Source of the DNA: Malania oleifera
Lineage: Eukaryota; Streptophyta; Magnoliopsida; Santalales; Ximeniaceae
Length of the DNA stretch: 64,000 bases
NCBI RefSeq assembly: GCF_029873635.1
Contig: NC_080420.1
Location: 52,405,457 to 52,469,456 of the forward strand
Direction of reading: 5' to 3'
Shown here: one piece after another, positions 36,454 through 48,854 of the stretch
How positions within the stretch are numbered: the first letter of the stretch is position 1
How the letters are laid out: each line of letters starts with the position of its first letter
The notes under the pieces: model-generated
What the model was told of the DNA's origin: nothing
Databases searched by the model: none
Seen by the model: only the letters and a program-made list of their open reading frames with translations
Made by a program: the position numbers and the translations under genes

Positions 36454-37920
36454 TTAGTAGTCAGATATTATAGCGCTAGCAGCCGTAGCGGTAGCAGCAG
36501 GGATCTCCTCATTCCGAATCCTTTCTAACTTCTCTTGCAAATCCTTCTCGCGATGGTCGGTAGCAGTTTTAGATTCAAATAGCTTATTCAGGGCAACAAC
36601 GTATTTTTCACGTGACTTTATGGTGTATCGGTACATCTCGGCCACCTTATCCTTAGCAATAAAGGACATAGTAGCTAGCTATAAGCAAGATCGAAATTAA
36701 TACACAAGAATGAGTAGTAAAATCAAATCTTATGAACTAAGTTACTTGATAGGTAGTATGCCGAATACTGGAAAGCAGGTTTTCGAGAAGGGTTAGCTTC
36801 GCCTCCACAAGGTCTTCAACATGCACCGCACAACGAAGGGCAAGACCAAATGGAGTAGGATCATAGAAGATAGGTCCTCTAGAAGAAGTGACCATGGGTG
36901 GGGCCAATGGGATAGGGGGAGGCTCGATCTAGGCAATAGGGGCATCCTCCATCTTAGAAGACTCACCTGGTAAGTCTAACCTCTTCTTCTTCTTCCTACT
37001 TGATCTTTGCTTTTTGACTTCGGCCATTACAACCTCGTATTAATTAAAGTCCATAGCCACGTAAAGAAAAGAGGGAAAGGTAAGCGAAAGTTAAATAAAA
37101 CATTGTACACATATAATAGGCATAAGGCTTGAGAAAAGAAGAGAGCAGAATATATGCGACTCAGCCCCCACTGCACAAGGACTCGCTCCTTGAGCAGCTG
37201 GTTGTGGGGAATAAGCCCATACTGAGCATTAGCCTGCAACTCTCAAAGGATAGCTTCCTTTAACATAGACAAGTGGAAGCCAAGTGTCGTAAGCGGGCTG
37301 AAACAAAGGGTATAGTTATACAATAATATAACTTAGGCATCTTCAGAATAAATAAAGCATAAAGGGAAGAAAATCACCATCTAGTGGAGTAGACCACACA
37401 CGGGGCTTGTGATAATCTAGCTCCCCAAATGCAAAAAAAGAACTAAAACTTCCAATTATGAATAGAGGAACTACCAGGGGTGAACAACTTGTAGTTAGGA
37501 TGGGCATTGAAATAATACAAGTCCTTCTCTACAGTATGCCTCCTCATTTGATAACAACTTTGAAACAGAGGCACAGTAGGTTGGTGACCTTGTTAGAGGA
37601 GAAGGATGGCGAAAGACATCAACGTCAAATAAGAATTAGGGGGCCAACTGCGAAGGGGCAACATTATAGAAACGGAGCACATTGGAAAAGAAAGCTAAGA
37701 AGGGAAGCCTAATACCTAGGTTAAGGTAATCAGTATATAGACAGATCTCATTTGGACTAGGCTGCTGAGATGACTCGGAACTGGTGGGCAGCCTAAGGTG
37801 GATGGTGTTAGGGCTAACAAATAAACGGTGTACGGTTTGCAACTCTTCTAGGGTAAGGTTAGACTGAGCATCCCTAATAGATATGGGAGATCTAGACCGA
37901 GCCTGGGAAGAATTCATGGA
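36454..37920 (-). pseudogene. Antisense ORF (aORF) of Tat element J, decayed
   Basis: Opposite in sense to gag/pol of J and downstream of its integrase. The 5' end (37636-37917, start ATG at 37915) has 'SNLTLEELQTVHRLF' and 'GIRLPFLAFFSNVLRF', a pattern like the plant 'putative gypsy type transposon' domain proteins. The 3' end (36454-36669) is a charged coiled-coil-like segment ('AEMYRYTIKSREKYVVALNK', then Lys/Glu-rich). The middle is broken. Additional antisense ORFs between pol and the 3' LTR are, as I recall, described for Tat elements such as Grande. Function unknown. Element A separates it from its integrase. Confidence 0.65.
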
Positions 37921-38092
37921 GTAAAAATGTTAAAGTGTCAAAAGGACAAACAACACAATACAAAAATTTAGATCAATAGTGCATATTTCATGTAGTTTGC
38001 TAAGAACACGTCCAAGGGAAATGAAGAACGCGAAGAATATTCAAACAAGATATGAAGAAAATTAAGAAAATATGAAGAACATAGCAGAAAAA

Positions 38093-38407
38093 TCAGCACA
38101 CAAAGCCAAGAAAAATAAGGAAAAGACATAAGGAAAAGGGTGGAGCGAGAGCGTACCTAGCAACAAGGGAATCTCTCTCTGCTGAGACAGGGAGCAAATG
38201 GGCCAGAAAGCACCTTTCATAAAGAAAATTTAGCCCGAATCTCCACAAGAATGCGAATCTAGAGGAGGTAGGATCATTGATTATCCCATGTCTCGAGGAA
38301 AAGGTCGTAAGTCCCTGTACGGGCCCGTAGTCCGAAGAAGATATCATCCAACACCTGCGTGCTGACAAAGGCTCCTTACACGCATGCAACCCAATCAGAT
38401 GGGACAC
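38093..38407 (-). other. Possible upstream part of the J antisense region
   Basis: An open minus-strand frame with no recognised domain, between the aORF and the tandem arrays. It may be leader sequence of the antisense transcript or chance. No support beyond position. Confidence 0.2.
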
Positions 38408-38554
38408 CTAAGAGACGTGTAATCCTAAGGAGAATCATAATACCCCAAAGGTACGACTCACTTAATGAAAAATCTTGAAACTTGCAGGTGAAAATGAAAT
38501 TATGGAGACTATTGGATCTTCAAAAGTATACCACTGTGGGGAAACCCATCTTGA

Positions 38555-38872
38555 AACCGGCCCAGCTGATGAGCAATGCTTATGAGGCCCAAGGAAGATG
38601 CCCAAAAAATGAGTATCGCTCATTAGGCAAAGAAGACTGACCCAACTGAAGAGCTAAGGCTCACGAGGCCACAAAATATTGCCAAAAAATGAGTACGGCT
38701 CATTGGGCAAAGAAGATCAGCCCAATTGATGAGCAATGCTCATGAGGCCCAAAGAAGATGCCCAAGAAAATGAGTACGGCTCATTAGGCGAAGAAAACTG
38801 GCCTAATTGATGATCTAAGGCTCATGAGGCCATCACAAATGCCCAAAAGATGAGTATAACACATTTGGCAAA
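38555..38872. repeat. 80-bp tandem repeat in alternating pairs (162-bp dimer) in element J
   Basis: Four units of about 80 bp each contain 'gatgagcaatgct..gaggccc' or 'gagctaaggctc..gaggcca' followed by 'aaaatgagtacggctcatt'. Units 1 and 3 share one variant and units 2 and 4 the other, a higher-order dimer of about 162 bp. It lies in the 3' untranslated part of J. Tandem arrays in that region are typical of Tat/Ogre elements. Confidence 0.85.
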
Positions 38873-39412
38873 GTTCCCAAGAGAAGCTGCTTGGAAAAAT
38901 ACTCTAGAAGTGCTGGTCAGAACAAAGTTCCCAAAGAAGCTACTCGACAAAATTCTCAAGAAGAGTTGGTCAAAACAAAAGCTCCCTAAGAGAAGTTGCT
39001 CGGAAAAATTCTCGAGAAGAACTTTTCAGAACAAAATCCCCCCAAGTGAAGCTGCTCAGAAAAATTCTTGAGAAGAGCTTATCAGAATAAATGTTCACCA
39101 AGAGGAGCTGCTTAGAAAAATTCTCCAAGAAAGGGCTGGTCGAAACAAAGTTCCCAAAGAAGCCGCTCGGTAAAATTATCGAGATGAGCTGGTCGGGACA
39201 AAGTTCCCTAAAGGAGCTGCTCGACAAAAATTCTCGAAAAGAGCTAGTCGGGACAAAAGTTCCCCAAGAGAAGCTACTCAATAAAATTCTCCAGAAGAGC
39301 TGGTCGTGACAAAGTTCCCCAAGAGGAACTGCTCGGCAAAATTCTCGAGCAGAGCTAGTCAGATCAAAAGTTCCCCAAGAAGCTGCTCGGCAAAGTTCTC
39401 AAGAAGAGCTGC
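38873..39412. repeat. 55-bp tandem repeat in element J, about ten units
   Basis: About ten units of 53-57 bp share 'ttccccaagagaagctgctc', 'aaaattctcgagaagagctgg' and 'tcgggacaaag'. It directly follows the 80-bp array with unrelated sequence. The last unit is interrupted by LTR B at 39413. Confidence 0.88.
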
Positions 39413-41087
39413 TGTTAGCTTTGGTGTATTCCCAAAAAGGGGGTGAATTGGAATTCTAAATTTCTTCCTAGGTTCAACTAATCCAATAACTAGTATTACA
39501 CAAACCTAAGGTTTGTCTATGCAGTTCCAATATGCATAGATAAGTATAACATGTGTAAATTAAATCATGCACAACATTCACAATATAACATACATGTGCG
39601 GAAATATAAATTGTGAAAATATAAACAGAGCACACACGATATGTTATCGGGGTTTGTCCAACTGTGCCTACGTCATCACCTCTAGCTCATAAGCCCGAGG
39701 ATTCCACTCAAGCTTACTTAACGGGTTGGAGCGGGCACTGATTACAATTAGGTCAATTCAAGGTACTGACCTCAACCAACACGCCTTACCATTATGGTAC
39801 ACCTAACTTTTTTAACCTGGTCTAAGCCAATCCGGAACTATTCAACAGGGCTAGTCTCCCTCTTCAGGCCAACGCCTGGAATATAACAAATGTATATAAA
39901 ATTTGCATACACAGAAATATGCTTCTCACACTAAGCAGATATGTACTACAATATGCACAGGTAATAATCAATCCACACCAAACATGTAAGAACTATAAGC
40001 TCAGTGGTGTATATGTATATATTTGTGTAAGCAACACTCAATAGGATATGATCACTATAATGTTCAAGAGTGTTCTAAACAGGCTATATCTTTGAAACAA
40101 GTCAATATCAAATCTCAATGTTCAATCAGAGTTTCAAAGATGCTTAATCAAATATTCAAACTAAGTCAAAATATTTTCCTTCAATGTAATGAGCTCAATA
40201 GTAGTTTGAAAAATATTATAGCTTGTAGAAAATGTTTTTGCAAAACAAAATCAAAGCTAAGGGAATCTTGCAATGGCAATGCAAAGATCCCTAAGCTTGT
40301 TAGTTTATCCCAACACAAGATTTATAATATTGAAATCTATGGGATAAACTTAACTAAACTCCCTAAAAATGAATCAGACAATCAAACAAGAATAGTGGCG
40401 TATTAGTAATATCTAATAAACACAAGAACAATCAATAAACTCTCACAATATCAAGATGTATCAAGGGAATGAATATTTGAGAGTATTTTGGGCAAAATGA
40501 GATTTTGAGATAGAGAGGATTTTTGCTAATGATTTTGACTAGTCTCGTCTTCATCTTCACAAATAAACCCATATTTATAGACAATGTCAAAAATATAACC
40601 ATTTGGGACCTATCAGGTATTATTAGGAAAGTTTTAAACCATTTTAACACAATTAACTCTGTTTAAAAAAATTAACTGCAGTAAAATTAATTTGGCAACT
40701 CGAGAGCACCAGTCGACTAGACTTGAGGTTCAGTTAACCCAGTGATGAAGTTCGGTTGACTGGGCAAAATTTGAACTAAATTTTCAGTCGACTAGACTAG
40801 GGTTCCCAAACGCAATTTTTCATTTTTGCACGGTTTGGTTGACTAGGACACTTTGAACTAAAAAGTTCGGTCGACCAAACAATTGTGGCATCTCTCGAGG
40901 ACCTTCAGTCAACAAGGGCATTGAAGTGTTTTCCTGGTTGGTCAACCGAAAGGTCAAAGTGTTGAAGCTATGGAGTTCGGTCGACCAGCAAATTTGAACT
41001 GAGCAAGTTTTGTCGACTGTATCATGGTCCAACTATTGACCTGGTGACCGGTTCGGTTGACCGACAGATTCACACTATGAAAGTACA
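39413..41087 (-). mobile_element. LTR B, Sirevirus-type, truncated by element C
   Basis: Starts TGTTAGCTTTGG inside the 55-bp array (left duplication candidate gctgc). It is collinear with LTR E for about 1675 bp, including 'gttatcgggg', the reversed TATA box atatttatag (40571-40580) and a repeat cluster at about 40690-41070, then stops at 41087 where C begins. The missing U3 end of about 450 bp should lie to the right of C, beyond this window. Whether it is a solo LTR or part of an element cannot be told. Confidence 0.8.
40690..41070 (-). repeat. Microrepeat cluster in U3 of LTR B
   Basis: About eleven units such as agttcggtcgaccaaa, cagtcgactagac and ggttgaccgac. Core gtcgac or its decayed gttgac and gtcaac forms. 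They lie upstream (element sense) of the TATA box at 40571. Confidence 0.8.
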
Positions 41088-43225
41088 TGTTAATTCAGGT
41101 GTAATCTCAAGAAGGGGGTGAATTGAGTATTTAAAAAATCTTTAAGATTATTTTAACACTTAATACCTATTTCTATATTTAACAAATTAATTGCAGGGGT
41201 TTGAAATTGATTCAAATTATTATCTCAATAAATTCTATTTTACCAAATTAGTTATCAAGTGCGTGTGGGGTTATTCAACATACACACATGGAAGATAGGT
41301 AATGACATGCATTACGAAAAATTAAAGGAATAAAGGGAGAGAGAATGCAAACTCAATTTTTACGAGGTTCAGCCAACTTGGCCTACATCCTCGCCTTAAG
41401 CAACCCACTCAAGGATTTCACTAAATCCCTACTCCTTTAACTGGGACAAAGCTTCCCTTACATCTGTTGCTTACAAGAGGCACAACTTCCTCCTCACCCG
41501 GTTCACAACCCAAACTGTGATTACAATATAGAATTTCAAATCTTTAAAACAAGTCAATATTGATTTTAACAAAGCTAGTGAGTACAATGGAAAGCCTAAC
41601 ACATATCCATATGATAAAACTTGAAGCTCAGTATGTATGTAATGATGTAATCGTTATATGAATGATATGCTTCCTAGAATTTCCCTTTGATCAAATCTCC
41701 CAAAATAATTATATAAGTAAAGGCCTTGGAGAACTTAGAGTTTTAGTTCAACTTACTAGATGCAAGAATACCAAATGTGATCTTATTAAAAAATTGGTAT
41801 TGAATGTTATGAAGATCTAAGTTCTTGCTATCAAATAATTTGTGAAGTTGAATCTTTGAATAAATAAAAGACTTTAAGTATTGTAAAGATTTAAACACTA
41901 CTTGTCACAACAATATTTCTCACATATATATATTGAGAACCTTTAGACTTTTCAATCAAGTAGATTTTGCAATAACCAAAATATTGAGTCTTTGAATGAA
42001 AATAAGAACTTGAAGATCACCAAATATTCAATGTTTAGAAAATCCTTTCACAAATAAATTTATATGTAACAACACAAGGATTTTTATTTTTCAATAAGAA
42101 TAATAGATGTATGAGTATGAGATATGAAAAATAATCAAGATATCTATATATTGAAAATAAAAACCAATCCCTTGTTTACCAAACCTTAATCACCAGAGCT
42201 TGCTTTCAAGATGTGTAAATGAAATCCCTTCGAAAAGCTGAGATGAGTTGCCTAAACTTGATGAATATAGTTGGAGTGTAGGCGATCGTATAGTAATATG
42301 TTCAAGTTTCTCAATATTATCCAAAGAGTTTTTGGGGCATTAGGGTTTAGAGGTTGATTATATAGGTAAACTTGGCCTTAGGATAAGTCCTGACCGTTGG
42401 ATCAAATTGATCAAGTGTATAACCCACATGTTCTCTTGCTAAAGATTAAATTTTTAAACTTCCCGCAGGTTCATACAATTGAGGTCTAAGGTTCAGAAGT
42501 TTGATGTTCCTTAAAGCTTCGAAAAAATTGAACTGGACACAAGGTCAGACGTCTGAAGTTGAGGTTCAGACTTTTGAAGTCCCTGCTTTAGACGATTGAA
42601 CTTAAGGTTCAAACGTCTGAAGGTGTTCTGCTTGTTTTGTGTTTCAGCAATTAATTCTTCAGAAAAATGAACTAATTATTCAGTCTTCTAAGGAAATTCT
42701 TCAGACATCTGAAGTAAAACTTCAGTCATCTGAAGTTGCATCGTCAGACGTCTAATGGTAATCCTTAGTCGTCTGGGCAGTCAAACTTCAGTTTTTTTAT
42801 TTTATTTTCAAAAATCATTTTTGCTTTGTTGCTTTGTTTCTTCATAAAATATTTTTTGGGGTTTTAAATAGAGTCTCTAAGTGAATGAAGAACCCCTAAA
42901 AGATTTTCATGAGATGCATGAGTCCTAAGATCAGTATAGGGTATATTTTAAGCTTCGAATTAAATCATATGAAATATGTAAATACATTTAGTTCTAAATA
43001 CCCATTCCTATGACGATCTTGAACTTGCCACTTACATCTTCATTCTTTCACTTTTTTATTTCCATGGATTGTGCCCAGATGTACATACTTTAATCCTCAT
43101 GGATTCCATGACTTTCTAACCTTCCATGCATTCTAAATATCGTTCCTGTTCACAATCTCAATGCATAGATCAAATATCAAGTGATTTGTCATTATCAAAA
43201 CCGGATTGGACTCATAGAGTCAACA
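41088..43225 (-). repeat. 3' LTR of Sirevirus element C
   Basis: Starts TGTTAATTCAGG and ends GAGTCAACA (2138 bp, nearly the same as LTR E at 2136). The reversed TATA-like box is gattatatagg at 42356-42366. A polypurine tract on the minus strand (plus ttttcccatttttt) abuts its right end at 43226-43240, and gag-pol of C follows to the right on the minus strand, so this is the 3' LTR. Confidence 0.88.
42476..42785 (-). repeat. acgt-type microrepeat cluster in U3 of LTR C
   Basis: About ten units of the form ttcagacgtctgaag, some decayed (ttcagtcatctgaagt, tcagacatctgaagt). The palindromic core is agacgtct rather than the gtcgac of the sister LTRs, yet the units occupy the same place relative to the TATA box. 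Confidence 0.82.
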
Positions 43226-43904
43226 ATTTTCCCATTTTTTATGATGACAAATACACAAGCAAAAATATAAAATTGGTTACGCCTAACAAGGCTCCCCCTC
43301 AAATAATGCTTAATCAAATATTCGGCAAATGAAATATGCTCATACACACCCCCTCAAATAATACACAATCAAGTATTCAGAAAATGAAATATGCTCATAC
43401 ACAATTAGTTTTGCCAACTATTTTTGCTATAACTTGATATTCTTCTCCCCCTTTTGACATCAACAAAAAGGTATATAACAAAACATGATCGGACATAACC
43501 TTCTATTCTTCTCCCCCTTTAAATCACAATTTTTTTTTAAATTATTCAACCGTCAGCTTTCAAAAATTATATTATGAAATATGTCTCCTTTTGTTAATTC
43601 AATTTACTTCTTCCCCTTGCTAATGCAAAAAGACGTGTTGTTGAATTAAATTGCAATGTGAGCATAAAGTGTGTCAAATTTCATAGAGATGAATAAGCAA
43701 AAACAGTCACTAAAGTTCAAAGATTATGTGAGGATTAACATGTGTAAGTTAATATGCACTCATCATGATATGAGTTTAATATCAAATGTGAACAAATGTG
43801 ATACCAAATAGGAACAAATGAGCTGAATTTGAAATTTTTAACCAATTATAAATATTAAGTGACATTGCTCCCCTTGAATTATGTCATCTAATATAATTCT
43901 AGGT
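43226..43904 (-). other. 3' non-coding region of C with at least five polypurine tracts
   Basis: Plus-strand pyrimidine tracts (PPTs on the minus strand) occur at 43226-43240, 43292-43300 (ctccccctc), 43350-43357, 43445-43458 (ctcccccttttg), 43511-43523 and 43868-43876. Several stand beside 'gatgtcaaaa' or 'atttgag' phrases. No coding sequence. The repeated tracts match those upstream of the 3' LTRs of I and G. Confidence 0.72.
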
Positions 43905-46900
43905 AACCTCTCGACTATGCATTAGGCCTAATTCACGCCTAATTTGGATAAACCTATCCTCCGCAAGTAGTTTTGTGAATATTTCTGCCCATTGTTCATC
44001 TGTGCATACAAACTCAAGTGTCACATCCCCTTCTTTGAGATGTTTATTACACTCATATTGTCGCATCTTATAGGAATTGCATCATAGCTTAATCCAAAAT
44101 CCGTCAGTTGTTACTTCATGTATAGTGTTTGAGCACAACAACTTCCTACCGCTACGTATTTTGCCTCATCTGTGGAAAGAGCAACTGAATTTTACTTCTT
44201 GGAAAATCAAGAGACTAATGAATGTCCTAAGAAATGACATGTGCCACTCGTGCTCTTTCTATCCACTTTGCTAGCAGCAAAATCAACATCTGAGTAGCCG
44301 ATAATCTTAAAAAATGTATACTTAGGATATCATAACCCAAGTTCCATGGTTCCTATTAGGTATCTAAGTATTCGTTTCGTTTGAAAGCTAACAAATGTGA
44401 CTCTTTTGGTGCAGCCTAAAATCTTGCGCACAAACATACGCCGAACATTATGTTAGGTTTGCTAGTAGTCAGATATAGTAAGCTACCGATCATTCCACAA
44501 TAGAGCTTGACATCTACTAGTATACCTTGCTAATCTTTGTCTAACTTCAAAGAAGAGCTCATAGGTGTCCCTAGTATTTTTTCATCTTCCATATTAAACT
44601 TTTTGAGCAGATCTCTAATGTACTTCAATTGATTTATAAAAATTCCATGTTTGGCTTGTTTGATCTGAAGTCCTAAGAAGAAATTTAGTTCACCCACCAT
44701 GCTCATCTCAAATTCATTTTGCATAGTGCTTGCAAACTCATTGACAAGTATTTATTTGTTGCTCCAAATATGATATCATCTACGTATACTTGAACTAGGA
44801 GCTTGTCATCTTTCTTAGACTTTATGAAAAGTGTTGTGTCTATCCTCCCTTTGATAAATCCATTATCTAGTAGAAAACCGCTTAACCTTTCATACTAAGC
44901 TATAGGAGCTTGCTTTAAACCGTACAAGTCTTTAGTTAGTTTATAAACATGTTTTGGATACTTATGGTTTTCAAAGCCTGGGGGTTGTTCTACATATACC
45001 TTTTCACTTATGTAGCCATTTAAAATGCGATTTTGACATCCATTTGATACTGCTTGAAATCCTTAAATGCGGCATAGGCTAAAAGCATTCAAATAGCTTC
45101 CATTCTAGCTACAGGTGCAAAAGTTTCTTCAAAATCTATTCCTTCTTCCTGGTTATATCCCTGAGCTACTAGTCTTGCCTTATTTTTAATAACTATCCCA
45201 TGTTCATCTTTCTTGTTCTTATATATCCATTTTGTTCCAATAATTGTCTTATCCTCAAGTCTAGGAACTAATTTCCATACTTTATTTCTCTCAAACTGGT
45301 TTAACTCTTCTTGCATGGACATCACCCAACATTCATCCTCAGCTGCTTCACTCACATTCTTAGGTTTTTTTTGAGACATAAAGGCAAAATGACTAATCAT
45401 ATTCCTAAGTGAGGATCGTGTGGCTACTCCACGTAATGGTTAACCTATTATTTAATCAATGTGATGACTCTTTATATACTTCCATTCTCTAGGTAGTTCA
45501 TTAACCTCATTTTCAATTTGATTAGTTTCAGCAGATGGTTCCTTAATTTCATTTCTCTTTTCTAAATCATTTTTTATGGACAATTTTTCACATTCCTTAT
45601 TTATCTCAATTTCATCTTCACCAGTCCTTTTAGAGAAGGGATTTGGCTCATCGAATACTACATGAATGGATTCTATAATGGTTACTGTTCGTTTTTCATA
45701 TACTTTATAGGCTTTACTATCTAATTTCACATCAAACTTTCCTAAATATTCATTGTCTCTAAGCACAAAACATTTACAGTCAAAGACATGAAAATATGAT
45801 ATGTTTGATCTATGACCATTCCATAATTCGTAAGGAGTCTTATTTAGAGATGGTCTAATCAAAACTCTATTTAGAACATAACAGGTGGTATTTACTACCT
45901 CATCCCAAAAGTACTTAGGTATTTTATATTCGTTAAGCATAGTTCTAACCATTTCTTGTATGAACCTATTCTTTCTTTCAACTACACCATTTTTCTGTAG
46001 TGTTCTAGGAGCTGAAAAATTATGAGCTATTCCTAATGAATAGCAATAGTCTTCCATGCCTTGATTTTTAATTTCTCTACCCCTATCACTTAGGATTTTA
46101 GTGACAGTATAACCCTTTTCATTTTGAATTTTCTTACACAGTTTAATGAATTGTTCACATGCTTCATCTTTGTGACCTAAAAATAGTACCCATGTATATC
46201 TTGAATAATCATCAACTATGACAAATGCATAAGATTTTCCTCCTAAACTCTGAGTTGGGTTTGGACCAAAAAAATCTAAGTGTAGCATTTGAAGTGGCCT
46301 AGTAGTAGAGATTACTTTCTTCTTCTTAAAGCTAGTTCTTGCTTGTTTTCCTAGTTGGCATGCATCACAAATTTTATCTTTCGCGAATTTAGTCTTAGGC
46401 AATCCCTTAACTAATTCTCCCTTAATAAGTTTAGATATTAAGTCCATGTTTGCGTGTCCTAGTCTCCTATGCCAAATCCAACTAATCTCTTTTATAGCAG
46501 AAAGACTAGTAACATGTTAAGAAGCAAGGTTGTCAAGGCTAGTGGTGTAGACATTTTCATGACGATCAGTAGTAAATAATATTTTGTTTTCAGATTTTTT
46601 CTTTACAATGCATTTGTCATGTTCAAATGAGACTTTATAACCTTTATCACATAGTTGACTTATACTCAATAAGTTATGTTTCAATCCATCAACTAATAAC
46701 ACATTATCAATGACAAGTGAAGGTTCCTTACCAACTCCAATGATTTTACCTTTAAAGTTATCCCCAAATGTAACAAATTCTTCATCTTTGAATATGATAG
46801 ATGCGAATTTAGCTCTATCTCCTGTCATTTGTCGCAAGCATCTGCTATCCATATACCACTTGTTCTTCGAGGAGGACAATCTCAAGCACATCTGCAGGAC

Positions 46901-47023
46901 ATAATCAAATAAATACTTTTGGTATCCAGATTTTCTTGATTCCATAGGGGTTAGTACTAGATTCTCCTTTGACTTTCCAAACTTTCTTAACTTTGACATT
47001 TTTATTTTTGAAAGGATAGTCAA
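43905..47023 (-). pseudogene. Copia pol of element C: PR, INT, RT, RNase H
   Basis: Leftward from 47023: protease ('WYMDSRCLRQMTG', where the usual catalytic DSG context is altered) in the frame 46517-47023; an in-frame stop at 46517. The integrase zinc region is 'WHRRLGHAN..CDACQLGK', and the core at 45452-46447 has 'HLDFFGP' (first Asp), 'ILSDRGREI' (second Asp) and 'GVVERKNR' (Glu). RT at 45089-45400 has '[19 protein letters not shown]' and '[19 protein letters not shown]'; decayed 'YVDDIIFGA'-like sequence near 44770 and 'FFLGLQIKQ' at 44530-44724. RNase H traces include 'TDEAKYVAVGSCCAQ' near 44100-44180, ending near 43905. Frameshifts and stops are concentrated in RT and RNase H. Confidence 0.92.
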
Positions 47024-48221
47024 ATTTTATGTGACCCAACCTCTTACATTTAAAACATGTAATATTTCTATGATAGTCTTTAGTTGGAACATACGATTTT
47101 GACTCTCTTACAAAATATCCCACGTAGAGATGTCTCTGTTTTAGATTCTCCTTCCCATTAAAACCAAGACCTTCCTTCTCTAGTAAATTTCTTTGAACTC
47201 CTAGGAGTTTTTCAAAATTATTTTGACCTTCTGTAAATTTACAAATAATCGTAGATTTATCTTTCAAATTCTTTTCTAAGTCCTCGATTTTCAAATCCTT
47301 GTCTTTCATGAGAGATGTGTGAGATTCATTTTGACTTTCAAGTAACTTTGAAAATTCTTTCAATTTTAATTTCAAACCAGAATTTTTCTTATTCATTTTC
47401 TCAAGCATTTTAAGAGTATACATATATTCCTGATGTAATTCATCATAAGAAAGCATACTATTTTCATTTTCTAAATCACTTGAATAATAAGATGAAGCAA
47501 AACAAAAAGATTGTACCTCATGGTCATCGTGAGCCATTAGAGATAGATTCGCAATCTCGTCATCACTGGATTCAGATTTTGAACTACTGGTACTGTAAGT
47601 GTCCCAACCCACCTTTAAAGCCTTCTTTTTCTTCTTCTTAGACACTTTCTTCAGCTGGGGACAATATGGCTTGATATGTCCAAATTCTCTACAGTTATAA
47701 CACATGGGAGGATCATCCTTTTGCTTCGTTCTGCTTGACTCTCCCTTTTCTGTTTTTGAGCCCTTGAATTTTCTGGTGTATTTCTTGTTCTTTCTCATGA
47801 ACTCTCCAAATTTCTTAGTGATAAGTGTCATGTTTTCATCCGATTCTGAATCACTTCCCTCACTGGAGCAGTGAGATGATGCTTTAAGTGTTGTAGCCTT
47901 CTTTGCTTTGATTTGCTCATTCTTCCTCTCATTTATTGCAAGCTCATAAGTGATGAGCGATCCAATTAGTTCATCAATAGACATCTCTTTCAGATTTCTC
48001 CCTTCTGCTATTGCAGTAGCTTTGGCTTCCCAAACCAGAGAGTCTCCTAAGTATTTTCCTGATCAACTCATAATAAGAGTAAAATTTACCAAGAGCATTT
48101 AAAGAATTTGATATGTGTGTGAATCTAGTGTACATGGATTGAGTAGATTCATTAGTCGTTATTTTAAATGCCTTATATTCACTAGTAAGCATGTCTATCC
48201 TACTATCTTTTACTTCCTTAG
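46905..48221 (-). pseudogene. Copia gag of element C, N-terminus missing
   Basis: The minus-strand frames 47974-48192 and 46905-47984 differ by a frameshift near 47985. The gag domain end is visible ('SMYTRFTHISNSLNALGK', 'ELIRKILRRL'). Then come 'MSIDELIGSLITYELAI', a CCHC knuckle (C-YN-C-REFG-H-IKPY-C), an acidic Ser-rich segment, a long coiled coil ('LEKMNKKNSGLKLKLKE') and a second knuckle with its last Cys changed to Tyr. About 100 N-terminal residues and the 5' LTR are missing because chromovirus D is inserted at 48222. They should reappear right of D, outside the window. Confidence 0.88.
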
Positions 48222-48854
48222 TGTCACGCCCCGAACCCGCAGATGGGTCCTAGGTGTGAATATAATAACCTAACTTATCTCTATATCAATTCAAGCATAC
48301 ATGATATAATATAATAAGAGGGTCCAACCCCGTGAGGTATATGGATACCCTATACACAAACACATAAACATCCATACTCATTAGTTACGCAGCGAAAAAT
48401 GCTTTATCTATCTATATAACATACCATACCAAAGTTTGTACAAAACTAGGATACACAAACCCATACGATACCAAGGTATACAATCCCATAAATACCATAC
48501 ATACTTCGGGTGTCTACCAAAAACCATCACGAGAACCCGGATAGAAAATCTCGTACCAAATCAAGTACTAACAGCAGCTAAAGACACCCCCGCTTCCGAT
48601 TGCTAGGATGCTAAATACAGCTACCTGATAGACTTGAAAACATTGTACGTACATTCGGGGTGAGACACCTCGCAGTAAGGAAGAAAACAGGTTATATTAG
48701 TGTGTGACATACCAGTGTTATTTTACGCAAAACATAACACTATACAATATGATACAGTTCAAAAATATTTCCATACAGTTCCAGTTTTTTCACAAATGCA
48801 TTCCAGTACATATGATACCCAAAACATATGGTCAGGGTCGTCACACGAATACAC

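Noticed and set aside
38850..39309. Repetitive Lys-rich and Ser/Phe-rich frames, or a CRISPR-like array
   Set aside because: These are the 55-bp tandem repeats of element J; there are no unique spacers and the genome is eukaryotic.
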